Shown piece after piece: positions 1-11,924 of a stretch of DNA of 64,000 bases. Position 1 is the first letter of the stretch. Each line of letters opens with the position of its first letter. Under the pieces are notes generated by a model. That model was given only the letters and a program-made list of their open reading frames with translations. It made no database searches and was not told the origin of the DNA. The position numbers and the translations under genes were made by a program. The stretch is taken from assembly GCF_007565055.1 (NCBI RefSeq), contig NC_044553.1:100167858-100231857 (forward strand). Direction: 5' to 3'. This stretch comes from Rhinopithecus roxellana (lineage: Eukaryota; Chordata; Mammalia; Primates; Cercopithecidae).

Positions 1-229
1 TGTACTGTATGCACATCTTTGCCTTTACTGAATAATGTTACTATTTCCAAGTGAGCTTACCAATTTTCATGACCACCAGTAGTGAATGGGAGTTTCTTTT
101 GTGCCTCATTTTTGATTACTCCTTTTTATGTGTGTGTCAGACTTTAATATTTTGCCAATGATGCTTACAGTATTTTGCAGTCCTTCCTCCCAGGTGATGA
201 CTTACCTTCCTAAATCTCTGAGAAAAAAG
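1..229. other. Unassigned sequence at window edge
   Basis: No recognised repeat or gene. It may be the decayed upstream part of the LINE-2 relic that begins near 230, but I could not align it. Confidence 0.4.
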
Positions 230-1380
230 ATAAGAATAGACATGCCAGAATTCCCATCACTACTTCTACCTGCCTACCTGCATTGGTGCCCTGTGCGCTG
301 TCTTTTCTCGTATCCCTATGAAAGAAGTGTCTGTGCTCTTGGCCGAGACCAGTCATCTCAATTGTGCCTCAGACCCCATCCTTTGTTATCTACTCAAGGA
401 CGTTACTCCACTAATCTCCCTTCTTTGTTCTTCATCATCGTTTCCCCTTTCTATACTCGATAATTTCCAGTATTTCCAGGCATGCAGTTGTGTCTCCCAA
501 CTTAAAACATAATAAATGGTAGTTAGTACCATTGCCAGCAACTGCTTCATTTTCCTACTTTCCTTTACAGCCAAACTTTCAAAGAATTGTCTTTTCTTCC
601 TGTCTCCAACTCCTCACCTTCCATTCTCTCTTAAACCCAATCCAATTAAGCTTTCTTTCTTACTCTTCCAGGAGAACTGTTCTTAAAGTTACTAAAAACT
701 GGGCTATTGCTAACTCCAGGAGTCACCTCTCAGTCTTTGTCTTACTCGCTCTATCAGTAGCATTTGCCATTAGTCCTCTCATTTTCCAGGACACTTCTTG
801 AGTCTCCTCCTACTTCACTGGTTATTCTTTCTTGGTCTCCTTTGTTACTTTCTCCTCATCACTCTCTGGTTTATTAACACTGGATACTCCAGACCTCAGT
901 CCTTGGAGCTCACCTGTATTTGTTCCCACTCCATTGATAACTCATTCAGTCTTATGGATTTAAGTAGTATAATTAAGCTGGCAAATCCCAAATTATATTT
1001 CCTCTTCTGGAATTGTTTAGGGATCTCCAAATTTGTTCAAAACTGTTTACTTGACACATTACTTGGATATATATTAAAAAATCCCTTAACATGTGTGAAA
1101 TCAAACTGTGATTTTTCTTAAAGCTGTCATACCATTTGCTTTTATGCAAATTAGAAAAATACTTCTAATCCTCTTGGCAGATGCTGCCTGTGGGGAAGGT
1201 GCACAGCTTTGGTTTGATGCTTGGGTGCAGCCATTTGCAGCTTCCCTCATCTTCCCCTTCAAATGGCTCCTCCCATTGTCTTCCATTTCAGTTGCTAGCA
1301 GTTCTAGCCTTCCTGTCATTCAACTCAAATATTTTGGAGTCATCCTTGAGGTCATTTTTCTTTCCAACCATATCTAATTA
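230..1380 (+). mobile_element. LINE-2 (L2/CR1-clade) ORF2 reverse-transcriptase relic
   Basis: Conceptual translation in shifting frames resembles the L2/CR1-type reverse transcriptase. HSLLNPIQLSF and TVLKVTKN (about 624-700) match the finger region. VFVLLALSVAFA (about 735-770) matches motif A, with the catalytic Asp replaced by Ala. SLELTCICSHS (about 904-936) sits where the PQGSVLGPLLF-type block is expected. LKYFGVILEV (about 1324-1353) matches the downstream LGVILD-type block. Many frameshifts and stops separate these blocks, so it is a dead fossil. The active element would have encoded an endonuclease/reverse transcriptase for non-LTR retrotransposition. L2 predates the eutherian radiation, and internal RT segments are rarer than L2 3' ends. 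Family assignment is from memory of conserved blocks; another CR1-clade LINE is possible. Confidence 0.7.
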
Positions 1381-1649
1381 ATCAATAAGCCCCGACAGGT
1401 AGTTAGGTTGGAAAAGAGGAAAGAGAATTCTAGCTAAAGGAATAGCACACAGGTAGGGAGGCCAAAGAGCACATAACGTATTTGAGGAGGCAGTGTAGCT
1501 CTTCAGCTTTGCTACCTTTTTCATGCTGTCTTTTGCCCATAAGGGTCTTTCTTTCAACCCTTCACAGCCCAGTGCATTTTTTTACAGCCCAGCTCAAATA
1601 GTACCCACTTTGTTGACATTTCTTTATTGCTGTCTTTGCACCAAACTAT
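1381..1649. other. Old repeat-like remnant, unassigned
   Basis: Contains weak similarity to ancient LINE 3' sequence (about 1420-1500 and 1555-1640) but no block strong enough to name. No gene seen. Confidence 0.3.
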
Positions 1650-1958
1650 TATTTATTTATTTATTTATTTATTTAAGATGAAGTCTCACCCTATTGCCCA
1701 GGCTGGAGTGCAGTGACTTGATCTCAGCTCACTTTAACCTCTGCCTTCTGGTTCAAGCGATTCTCCTGCCTCAGCCTCCTGAGTAGCTGGGATTATAGGC
1801 TCCCACCACCATGCCCAGATAATTTTTGTATTTTAGTGAAACCCCTGGAGTTTCACCATGTTGGCCAGGCTGGTCTCGAACTCCTGACCTCAAGTAATCC
1901 ATCCGCTTCAGCCTTCCAAACTGCTGGGATTAGAGGAGTGAGCCACCATGCCTGGCCT
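1650..1958 (-). mobile_element. Alu SINE (AluS-like), reverse orientation
   Basis: Starts with an (ATTT)n-modified tail and ends at GCCTGGCC. Both monomers are present, including the complement of the Pol III A/B-box region and the GGCTGGAGTGCAGTG block. The A-tail has become a TTTA microsatellite. No clear target-site duplication. Confidence 0.95.
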
Positions 1959-1989
1959 GAACTACTCTTTTTACTACTTGTCAATATTC

Positions 1990-2200
1990 ATAATAGTTTG
2001 CTTTTGCCTTAATTTCCTAATCTGTAGGGTGGTATTAATACTACCTGACTCATAGAGTTTATATGGGAATATTTTTTTTGATAATGCTGATGGTGTTACC
2101 GTCTTCACAGTAGATTGTGTGCTTTTGGAGGGTGAGTGAGTTTACCTGATTATCTTTGAATATCCAGCATTTAATTATATTTATATTCAATAAACCTATT
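1990..2200 (+). repeat. MIR fragment and adjacent L2-like tail
   Basis: CCTAATCTGTAGGGTGGTA followed by ACCTGACTCATAGAG resembles the MIR core 3' half. From about 2110, a degenerate L2-type 3' end closes with TTCAATAAACC. Confidence 0.5.
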
Positions 2201-2249
2201 GAAGAAGTGGGCTCCTAGGATGTTGATGTAGTTGGATAGACATAGATAC

Positions 2250-2458
2250 ACGGAGGTAGCAGTGGTATGTTGGAAAAAGATGCTGAATTTGGAAGACTTA
2301 TTGGTGAAGCTCTGGCTCAGACTTTACCAGTTGCATGACTGCTTGGGCAAGCCACTTCACCTTTTTGAAGTTTAGTTTCTTTGGCTGAAATTAGAGATGA
2401 TACCTTTGGGTAATGTTATAAACATCATATATGAGATAACATATATGAAATTATTTGG
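2250..2458 (+). repeat. MIR SINE
   Basis: Ordered MIR landmarks: AAAGATGCTGAATTTGGAAG, a TTGCATGACTGCTTGGGCAAG core, TTTCTTTGGCTGAAATTAGA, then GAGATAACATATATGAAA. The following Alu interrupts its 3' end. Confidence 0.7.
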
Positions 2459-2735
2459 ATCCTAGCACTTTGGGAGGCCGAGGCAGGTGGATCACGTGAG
2501 GTCAGGAGTTTGAGACCAGCCTGACCAACATGACGAAACGCCGTCTCTACTAAAAATACAAAATTAGCCAGGCGTGGTGGCTTACTCCTGTAATCCCAGC
2601 TGCTCAGGAGGCGGAGGAAGGAGAATCGGTTGAACTGGGGCGGCAGAGGTTGCAGTGAGCCGAGATCACTTCATTGCACTCCAGCCTGGCAACAGAGCGA
2701 AACTCCATCTCAAAAAAAAAAAAAAAAAAAAAAAA
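2459..2735 (+). mobile_element. Alu SINE, slightly 5'-truncated
   Basis: Begins at the CCTAGCACTTTGGGAGGCC block, so the first ~25 bases are missing. It runs through both monomers to a 24-base A-tail (2712-2735). It lies at the 3' end of the MIR at 2250-2458. Confidence 0.95.
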
Positions 2736-4118
2736 GTACTTGGTAACTTGGTAACCTATACCTCATGATGTAAATTTTTGTTATTTGGTGTTAAGGTTTG
2801 TAATTCAAGGTAATTTTATTAAAATTACAAAGCAACAAGACTTACTATAAATTTTGTAAGAATATTATTCCTGTTGTTTTACACTTATCTCTGTTATGTG
2901 TGTATACAGCTCTCTTTACCCTTTGTGTGGGAAGGTGATGTACTGCTTATGATTACTTTTTGCACATGTAATGGAAGCTGCAAGAATATTTGCACACTCT
3001 TCTCTGAGAAGGGTTATTTTATGGCTTGCTCGAGTCATCACAATTGTCATCTGTTGATCTTTGCAACATGGGCTATTAGCCTTCTTCTGCCTTAGAAAAT
3101 CAGTCTGTGAAAGATAATGTAGATTAAATGCAATCAAACATTAGTTTGAATGTAACTTGTAGAATTAAATTTTAAAAACCCAGTTATTAGACAGTAAATA
3201 GTTGTTTTCACAATACATTGGTATGGATATAATTTACATCCATACTAAAAACCTTGACAATTGAATAGGTTTCTTTCAGAAGCATTTTTATCAAGCAGTT
3301 TGTGTACATTGATGAGTGGTCACCTTGAAATCTTAGTCAAATAGAACTCATCACTCCCACATTCCTCACTACCTTGGGCTGGTCTGCCTGCACTGACATT
3401 TTTTCAGCAAACCTCAGCTCTTAGTTCTACTGCAGTTCTTGAACTGAGAGAAGCTGCTCAATCAAAATTTATTCTTGCTTGTGAAGCTGTGTTTTATCCC
3501 ATTTGTTAAGGGTTTCCTGTGTCTTCTCTTATAAGAGTACACAAAGAACTCTTCGTATTCTGCTGTTATCCACTTAAACTCAGCCACTTTAAAATGTAAT
3601 AAACCTCATTTCTATGTTGTCGTATTGATAACATTTCAGGTCCTGGAAGAGGGTGATCTGTTTCATCTTTTAGTGTTTGGCAATGTTGATGAAACTGTTC
3701 AAGGAGCCCTGTGAGTTGGCAGTGGCAGTTGCAGATCTCACAATCACACAATCATTTGTACATAATGCTTGGTCTGAAGGATATAATCCAAACCTGACTA
3801 CTTTACAACTCTATTCGATATTTTATTGCTTTTAAACCTACTGTGAGATTGACTGCAGCTATGGCAGTCTCAAGAATATCTCAGTGCTATAGAATAACTC
3901 TTAGTTGAGATTCATTCATTTCTTCGTTTACTCAGGAAGAAATGCTCTCTGCTCACTTAATGTAAGTAAGAAAATGATACCTAGTATAACTCAATATATA
4001 GTTTTATATTTAAAAAGTTGAGCCCAAGTTCTCATGTGCTCTGAATAATTCAAGTTAGTGACTGAGGAAAACAATATGATACTCAATTTCTATTTATATG
4101 GCTTCTTAGTTCATGGTG
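2736..4118. other. Single-copy-looking DNA
   Basis: No recognised repeat, exon or RNA gene. Open frames here are short (73 codons or fewer) and unsupported. Confidence 0.5.
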
Positions 4119-4146
4119 TGCATGTGTGTGTGTGTGTGTGTGTGTG
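4119..4146. repeat. (TG)n microsatellite
   Basis: Near-perfect TG dinucleotide run of about 14 units. Confidence 0.95.
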
Positions 4147-5015
4147 ATCCTTTTCCTGGGTCAATGGAGACCACTGTCTCAATTGTGTAAGAGGAAAATT
4201 AGGACAGTCAGTAAGGAAAACACTTGGTTTATCTTTCCAAATTTTATCCTAACACTAGTGTAACAAAGGTATGCTTTCTGTGCCATTGGAGCTCAAAGGA
4301 TATCCTGGAAATCTTCCAAAAGTAGGTGGTGGCTGACCCTAAGTCTTGAAGAATGAGTGAGAATCAACTGGATGCAGAAGATGGAGGATGATTCTGCTGA
4401 CTGAGAGATCAGTGTATAGAAAGAAACACAGCAGGGAATATAACATATAATTGAGGAAATTGGATTTGGTATGATGGAAACCAAAAGAGAATGTAGGGGA
4501 GTGGTGGAAATGAGCCTAGGCCTGCAATTGGGAAAAATAATTAAGTTGTTACTATTATTGTTGTCATCACTACCACCAATCACATCATCATCCACCTTCT
4601 TGACCCCACTCTCACACCCACCATCATTGTTATCATTGTCCTGGAAAGTAGCATCCTGGCTCAATAAAGGAAGTAGCAGAAAGGGAAATGTTGGGGCTGT
4701 CTAATCTACAGAACTGGGAGGCTAATTTGGTATGGGGTGAGTTAAACTCAGATGGGTTGTTGTGTTCAGGCTGCCTGTGAGACATCCAAGAGATGCCAAG
4801 CAAGGCTCTGGGCATACAGGAGTGAAGCTCCACAGGGAGGCTGGGCTGCAGACACACTTTGGGATTGCTGGAATGTAAGTGCAACTTCATAGGTGAAGCT
4901 GTCAGTGTTTGTTTGCAAAGAATACAGGACATGAAGTCAGAGAAGAGAGCAAACTCTACTTTTAGGGGGCTTGAAAAAATGTTAATTCATATTGTGGGAG
5001 AGGAAAAAGGGAACG
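4147..5015. other. Single-copy-looking DNA
   Basis: No recognised element. The 123-codon frame on the minus strand (4293-4664) is rich in Asp/Asn/Ser from trinucleotide-like ATC/ACC runs near 4550-4640 and is judged spurious. Confidence 0.5.
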
Positions 5016-5414
5016 TGTATTAGTCCATCCTCACATTGCTGTAAAGAGATACCTGAGAACGGCTAATTTATAAGAAAAGAAGTTTAATTGGCTCACGGTT
5101 CTGCAAGCTTTACAGGAAGCATGGTGCCAAGGTCTGCTTGGCTTCTGGGGAAGCTTCAGGAAACTTACAATCATGGCAGAAGGTGAAAGGGGAGCAGGCA
5201 CGTCATATGGCAAAAGCAGGAGCAAGACAGTGATGGAGCAAGTGCTATGTATTTTTAAATGACCAGATCTCATGAGAAGTCACTATCACGGCAGTACCAA
5301 GGCACGAGGGATCCACTTTTATGACGCTATCACCTCCCACCAGGTCTTACCTTCAACATTGGGGATTATATTTCAATATGAGCTTTGAGTTGGGATACAC
5401 ATCAAACTATATCA
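5016..5414 (-). mobile_element. Solo MaLR LTR (MST/THE1/MLT1 group)
   Basis: On the + strand it starts TGTATTAGTCC and ends AACTATATCA, the reverse complement of a TGATAT...TAATACA LTR. Internal landmarks are TGGCTCACGGTTCTGCA, AATCATGGCAGAAGGTGAA, CAGATCTCATGAGAAGTCAC and ACCTCCCACCAGGTC. About 399 bp, so essentially full length. The flanking 5-mers (GAACG/GAGAG) no longer match. It is a solo relic of a non-autonomous ERVL-related retrotransposon. Confidence 0.85.
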
Positions 5415-5488
5415 GAGAGTTCAAGAAGAGGGAAAAAAGGCACTGAAGGGAAATGAGAAAATGTCAGTAGTGGAAAGAGGGAGAGAAT

Positions 5489-6560
5489 TCATTTATTCTT
5501 ATCTATTGAGTGGCTGCTGTGTATAGTCACTGAAGCAGGCACAGAAGATATAGAATGAGTGAGTGACCATGACACAGAAGACTGTCTAGGTGTAATGGGC
5601 CATGCAAGATGAGTCTAACAGTTCTTGTTGTTAAGAAACTCACAGTACTTAGTGGAGGGAGACACATAAGCAACTAACAAGAAACAACATGGAGGAGAAT
5701 GCAATAAATTCCACAGTGGGAATAGATTATTCCCAACTGGGATTCTGAGATTGGGGAAGTCTTCTCGGAAAAGAATGCTTGGATGAAATCTGGAAGCCTC
5801 AATGGATCGTCTCTCAGTGGAGAAGAGAGAAATGCTTTCTGGGCTCATTGTAGTGCATAAGTGTTACGGACTGAATTGTGTGTCACCTTCCCCAGGTTCA
5901 TATGTTGAAGGTCTGACCCCCAATATAACTATTTGGAGATAAGGCCTTTAAGGAGGGAATTAAGGTTAAATGAGGTCATATGAGTCGCTATAATCAGATA
6001 AGATTGATGTCTTTATAGGAAGAAGAGACACCAGAACTCTCGGTCTCCATGCATGCACAGAGAAAAGGTCATATGAAGACACAGTGAGAAGGTGGCCATC
6101 TGCCAGCCAGGAAGAGAGCCATTATCAGAAACCAAATTTTCCAACACATTGATCTTGGACTTTTTGTCTCCATAACTGTGGGAAAATAAACTTTTGTTGT
6201 TTAAGCCTCCCTGCCCATGGTATTTTGTTATGACAGCCCCAGTCGACTAATATGATGATCAAAGGCACAAAGCTGCATGGTGTATTTGGGGACAGATGAG
6301 TTTCTCCATGAGGCTGGAGACAAGGCATGTGAGGGGATATGGTGGGAGATAAGTGAGAGAGGCACATTTTTTGAGTAACTGTGAATGACCATGAAGGAAA
6401 TGACCATTTGGTGTAATACCTCTTGGGTTATAAATACTGGCCAAAGTGCCCTGTAAGCAAAAGGAGCAGAAATGGAAAAATACTTGGGCTCCTTAAGGAG
6501 AGTGAGAGCTAATGATCTAAACAGATTTATGTCAGTCACAAAGTCAGTTGGGGTAGTCAC
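5489..6560 (+). repeat. Ancient repeat split by an MLT1 LTR
   Basis: Segments 5489-5861 and 6254-6560 read like two parts of one old LINE 3'-region repeat. The left part has TTATTCTTATCTATTGAGTGG, then GTGACCATGACACAGAAGA and AACTCACAGTACTTAGTGG. The right part has CAAAGGCACAAAGCTGCATG and CCTGTAAGCAAAAGGAGCAG. The MLT1 LTR at 5862-6253 interrupts it. Family unresolved (L1M or L2 type). Confidence 0.45.
5862..6253 (+). mobile_element. Solo MLT1-type MaLR LTR (MLT1A-like)
   Basis: Begins TGTTACGGACTGAATTGTGT and ends near TCGACTAATATGA. It keeps GGTTCATATGTTGAAG, TTTGGAGATAAGGCC, GTTAAATGAGGTCATATGAG, a GGTGGCCATCTGC block and the polyadenylation-type AAAATAAACTTTTGTTGTTT. About 392 bp. Solo LTR; no internal sequence present. 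Confidence 0.85.
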
Positions 6561-7631
6561 CTCCCTTATACTGAAGACCTGAAAAATTAAGATTCAAGTA
6601 AAACATGAAGCATTTCCCACATTCACTGACAGGCAGTGTCTGTTGCCATATAGGCATTAGATATGATAGTTTCATTATGTGATTTTTGGCTCCTTTGTTA
6701 ACAGTGTTAGAAAATCAGCTTGGGGGTAACAACCAGAGCACCACCCTGGTGGCTATATTCATTAATCTTGTAATTTATTGTCAGTGAGTGCAATGCTCAC
6801 ACAGACATCTTTGATGAACTATGGTGAAAACATTCCTTTTTCATCTTGTTGAAGCTGCAGGCTTCACTGTTGATGCATTGGCTGATTAATGCTTGTCTGG
6901 GCCAAGCCAAAGTCATGTACAATGCAGCCAACTCTCCTTTGAATAATCAACTCTCATTTAGAAGGAAATGGAAAGTTGTTTCAAATTAAACACTAAAAAG
7001 AAAGTAGTGACAGATGTTTAATTGGTTGCTTTCTTGTCCTTTCTTAATGTGTAAGATGCCCTCATGAAAAAGGTTAGAGTAGACAGATTAAGTGGAGAAA
7101 GCCACTTAAGTATCCTCTGCTCTCATGACCAAGGGAATATTCATTCCTCATTTTGTTTTTGATATAGGTTTGTTATAATTTTTTTAGTATCTGATTATGG
7201 AAAAGGAGTTACTACCCCCCTATATTTGTCCTTGTTTGGAAAGACAGTGTTGAGTGAGCCTGATACTCACTCATCACACATGAAGCTTGGCTCAGTCTTC
7301 AGAAGTTCAAAGAACTTGTCTGTTTAAGCCTAGGCCTTCTGAATACCTCAGACCAAGGACTCTCATGAACACCAGTGAATTTATCTTCCGTAGTGTTCAT
7401 TGAGACTGTCACAAGTTCCCTTCCTGTTTTTACCTTCCATTTCTGACCTACCTCCCCCTGTGAAACTCACCTGTCTGGCTGTGACCTGTGGACATGATTT
7501 GGTGCTTGCCCTCTGACTTTGTGCAACAATTTCTGCTAGTAAAGGGATGCTCTGATCTTCTGCCCTGTTTCTGGAGGGACCTGACTGGAAGTTTGAACAT
7601 TCTAAAGGTTCCCCCAAAGGCGCTGCTGATG
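6561..7631. other. Single-copy-looking DNA
   Basis: No recognised element. The block around 6840-6990 is AT-rich with balanced composition and could be conserved non-coding sequence, but nothing proves it. Confidence 0.45.
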
Positions 7632-7712
7632 AGATCACATATATAAAGTATTGAGCATAGAATCTGGCCCTAAGTAGGCTTTTAGTAAATGTCAGTTATT
7701 TGCTACTTTCCT
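7632..7712 (+). repeat. MIR 3' fragment
   Basis: AAGTATTGAGCATAGAATC followed by TCTGGCCCTAAGTAGG and AGTAAATGTCAGTTA matches the MIR 3' end (cacatagtaggc...aataaatgt pattern). Confidence 0.6.
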
Positions 7713-7904
7713 ACCGTCAGTATCTTCAGATGTCAGATGAAGACGATGATGGTGGAGGAAATTTCAGAATTTTAGACTGTTTGCTAGATGGAATCAGAAT
7801 TGAAAACAGGGAATATTTTGGAGCATGGAGCAACCATTTTCCTTTCTTTTTGATCCATCATAAGATCTGGTGTCTGGTTAGCCCTTATTCCTATGGTGGC
7901 TGCT

Positions 7905-8200
7905 GAGGTTGGAAAATGAGTTCAAATTCAGACTCACCAGCTGTGTGATCTTGAGAAACCTACATAATGCCTCTGTGCCTCATTTGTAAAATGGAGATAA
8001 CAGTATCTCACTGAGAATTATTGGGAACAATAAAAGACATCACATAAAGCACCTAGAAACAGAGCCTGGTGGCTAAAAAGTGCTCCATAAAATTAGCCAT
8101 TAGTATTCTTACTGTGATTTTCTTGTATAAAAAATGCCTGGCACATAGCAATGTTAGTTCTTACTATTATCACTATCATTATTATTATTTTCCATATTGG
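7905..8200 (+). repeat. MIR SINE plus a second MIR tail
   Basis: GAGTTCAAATTCAGACTCA, CAGCTGTGTGATCTTGAG and TCATTTGTAAAATGGAGATA are classic MIR landmarks, ending near 8115. A second 3' tail, AATGCCTGGCACATAGCAAT, lies at about 8135-8160, followed by a TTATTATT run. Confidence 0.8.
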
Positions 8201-8807
8201 TCATTTTCTATGGATAGTGAAATAGACTCAGGAGTACAGTTTTGTGTATTATGTATTAGCCTATATTTAAATGACTCATTCATTTATTCGTGTATACTTA
8301 CTAGATCAATTAGAAAATGCAAACTTACTCTTATTTGAGCTTTTATTTTTGGCGTATGTTTTTCAGAACCAACAGAAGCTGTCTCTGAGACAGGTGAGGC
8401 CACTTATCTCTGCAGCTGTGCACTGAGACTTGGCAGGCAGCATCTAACAGGCCCTTGAATGAGACAAATCTTGTATCAGAGTCAGATTTACAACATGGTG
8501 CCTTGACTACTGATGCCTTGGACTGACTCACTTGTCTCCCCAGGCTTTAGATCTTTTACTTGCTGGGACCTCTACTACTTGCTTCCTCCTACCTGTGAAT
8601 TATCTACATGGATTACTGTATTCTTGCCTTTTTCTCATTGTGGTTAATTGATTCCTGGCTCTTGCCTGTTAGTAATCTCATTCTTTTTCCCGTTCCTGGG
8701 TTTGAGTAATTACATAGTGCTCAGTTTGCTAACCTGGAGCTGGCCTGTCTTTCCTGACTTCTGATTCCTTTCTGGCCTCATATTATTGACAGCCTCCTCC
8801 ATCTAAA
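8201..8807. other. Single-copy-looking DNA
   Basis: No element or exon recognised. Confidence 0.45.
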
Positions 8808-8934
8808 TTTTTTTTGAGAGATGGGATCTTGCTGTGTTGCCAGGGCTGGTCTTGAACTCCTGACCTCAAGTAACCCTCCTGCTTCAGCATCCCAAAATGT
8901 TGCAATTACTGGCATGAGCTACTGCGCCTGGCCA
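8808..8934 (-). mobile_element. Free left Alu monomer (FLAM)
   Basis: About 127 bp: poly(T), GAGAGATGGGATCTTGCTGT, GGTCTTGAACTCCTGACC and GCGCCTGGCC. Only one monomer is present, without the right-arm insertion, which fits a 7SL-derived FLAM older than dimeric Alus. Confidence 0.8.
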
Positions 8935-9689
8935 GCCTTCTCAGTCTAAATGTCTTCTTGTTCATACGGACCCATCAAAACGAATACTGTCCATGTGACC
9001 AAAGCCTTCCCTGAAAAATTGCTGTGGCTGACATGCACCACATAACAGTAAGTTGCCATTTGGTAGTCTGTTGTAAAAGATTCAGAGAGAGAATTTCATG
9101 CCTTGCGTCTTGAGGTTGATGTGAAGCGAATCAGTGGGTATTGTTCAACCACAAGTAAAAAGTGGATTTGAATTTCTATTTTTGAGTCTGTATCCTTACA
9201 CTATGGAAGTGGGACAAAGAACAGTTCTGAAAAATGCATACACATCTTTCCTCATAAATAGTGGGCATTGCTTATTTTGTTTTCTTCAATCACGAATCTG
9301 TGTAGTGTTGCATGATTTTCAACTTCCTGAGACAGTAAGTTTTGTTTGTGTCATAAACTCAGAGTCCTTGATGACATGTTGACAGGTACTGGAAATGATG
9401 GGATTGGGGAGCTGACAGGTGACTCATGCATATGGATGTCTTCTGTGATTATACATAGCAATCTATCTGGGGTTATTTATGGTAGCATTGTTATGGCGAT
9501 CAATGAGCAGTAAACAAAACTCTCAAAGCCATGGGGAGAGTTTTTATAGCTTCCATGACCAACTGTGATACTTCCATTTTTAAAAAAACAAGTTGCATAA
9601 TAAGCTTATTGAACTGAACAATTTATATGTATATACCTTAAAATCATGGTGAAGTGCAAAAATCTGGTAAAATGAAAAAGAACTGGGTT
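8935..9689. other. Single-copy-looking DNA
   Basis: No element or exon recognised. Confidence 0.45.
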
Positions 9690-9880
9690 TGTGGTTGAAT
9701 AGGAGCCAGAGTTCCAGGCCTCACTCACTGGCTATGTGACCTTGAACAGGTCATCCATTTTGAGTCTCAGTTTCCTTATTCTTATTGGGGCTTCAAATGT
9801 CTGTCCCAGGATAATCCATAAGACTATTGTAAGGAATAAATAAAATAATAAATATAGAAGAGCACCTGTAGCATGTCCAG
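9690..9880 (+). repeat. MIR SINE
   Basis: CACTGGCTATGTGACCTTGA, GAGTCTCAGTTTCCTTATT and AGACTATTGTAAGGAATAAA follow the MIR order. Confidence 0.75.
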
Positions 9881-10239
9881 GAGAAATAAGCCTGTAAGAC
9901 GGCATTCTGTAAGAGAGTCTAGGGATCTGGTTTTGTTCATTTTGGGTGCCAGAATCTTGGTGGATTTCTAGATAGATTTTTAAGATCACCATACAGAAAC
10001 ATGAATTTTCAAATGAGGATATACACGTAAAATGCCACGTGAAGCAGACCACAAACCATTAGAAACAATATGGTACGATCACTATCCAGAGGACCTAATG
10101 GCTCTTGTAAACTGAACATGCCTAAAACCAGACTCTTGGCTACTTCAAATGTTTTCTTTCCTAGTGTTCCTCATTTCTGTAAATGATACTATTTAGCGGA
10201 AATCCTCTCTCTTTAGAGTATTTATACTTCTCTATTATA

Positions 10240-10380
10240 TTTGCTTGTTTCACTACTATGTGAATTCTATGGGGGCAGGCATCTTCGTTCTGTTCGTCGT
10301 GGCATTGCCAGTACCTAGCATAATGACTAGTACATAGCAGACAATCAATAAATATCTGCTGATTAATTGCCTAAATGACT
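10240..10380 (+). repeat. L2 3' end
   Basis: GTGAATTCTATGGGGGCAGG, CAGTACCTAGCATAATGAC and AGACAATCAATAAATATC reproduce the L2 3' tail. Confidence 0.75.
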
Positions 10381-11512
10381 GCTTAAAATGCATTAAATAG
10401 AAAAAGACACATGAAAATGTTTCTCATGATTCTTTTGAAGGTAGAATTATGGTGTTATTTTAGAGCTTTTCTATACTTTCCAGTTTTCTCTCTAGTTAGA
10501 AGAAAGTTATTAAAATTGGTATGGAAAGTCTGGTTTGTAAACATATCAAATTAAAAAAAAATCATGTACACTGTGTTATTTTTAACGGTCAGGAAGAAAA
10601 GCAAACAATGAAACTGGATAGTTTGTTATAATAAAATATCTGCATTATTAACATACCAGCAGATCAATTAAATTAATTATAAAAATTGACAGCAAAGAGA
10701 ATTATTAAGGTCAGTTATAATCCCAGAGAAATAACTCCTAAAATGTCAGTGTAATGTCCTTTTGAAGAATTTTGCCTTATTAAAAACTGGACCAGTACTC
10801 TTGAAACAAAATAACAAATTCAATTTTAGGAAATTTTACTTCCAATTTCTTCTATTCAACTTGAACTTATTTTTATCTTAAGTTCAATTTTTGTTTTCCT
10901 GATTTGGGAAAAATAGTTGATAGAGTTTTTTATAAGATTAAAATTTTTATTGTGGTGAATGAGGTCAAATGTATACTTTGCAAGTCTTATATACACTCCT
11001 CAAGATGTATCATATGCTTTTAAATTTCTTACCCAAAAGAGGTATTTGCAGCTCTCTTGATACCGCATTGAAAAACAACCCTCTCATCTTGTTTTCTGGG
11101 TTTGCACTGTTTTTTATACTATATTACTGTTCCTCATGGACTAACAAAATATGATTTTGTTACTAACTTTGGTCAAGTGCCATGCACATCTCTGTGCTTA
11201 AAAAGCGTTACTTAAAAACACCACCACCACCAATACATAGGGAGTGGGAAAGAAAGAATAATCCACAAGGAAGGGTACAAAACAATTTTCCCTTTGCAAT
11301 ACGTTATTACTACATGGTATACCCTGGGATGCTAAATATGAATCAACCTTGATGTTGTATGTTTGTTAAATCCAACAGATAATGGCATATGTCTTTATGT
11401 AATCAAAAAGTATAATTTATTTTGCAAGTATCACTGAAGCAATATTACCGCAAGTATCAAAACATGATGTTTCTCTGAGCATATGCAATTACTTTACAGG
11501 AATCAAACCACC
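10381..11512. other. AT-rich single-copy DNA
   Basis: No recognised repeat. The block 10600-10720 contains dense TAATTA-type motifs (see findings). Confidence 0.45.
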
Positions 11513-11573
11513 TTACATGGATATTAATAAGATTGTTTCTATTGTATATCTAGCCTTTATAATATCCATGTAA
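11513..11573. repeat. 14-bp perfect inverted repeat
   Basis: TTACATGGATATTA at 11513-11526 is matched by its exact reverse complement at 11560-11573, separated by 33 bases. It could form a stem-loop. No transposon ends or terminator context were recognised, so its role is unknown. Confidence 0.8.
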
Positions 11574-11924
11574 AAGGCTTGTTAAAATGACTGAAAACAT
11601 GTATATTTAGTTATTAGTTAGCATTTGGAAATACAGACAGTAGGTATCAGTAATAATGCTGTAGGGCTAACTTAGGTGCAATTATGAAATTTTTATTACT
11701 ATTCATTATTTTTCAAAATAGCACATTTAGCCAAAGAGATCATTATCGAACATTTCTAATGTGGCAAATACTAACATGGACTTTCCTATCTTTATTCAAT
11801 GATGAGTGATGATGTTATCATATGCTTTCAAGAGGAACTATGATTTATCATCATAATGACAAGGATAACAACATACCCTTCCAAAATTCATGCAGCACAT
11901 TTGGTATTTGTTCATTCAATTCTT

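Noticed and set aside
4293..4664. 123-codon minus-strand frame with Asp/Asn-rich start
   Set aside because: Low-complexity ATC/ACC repeats create it; no domain, no homologue recognised.
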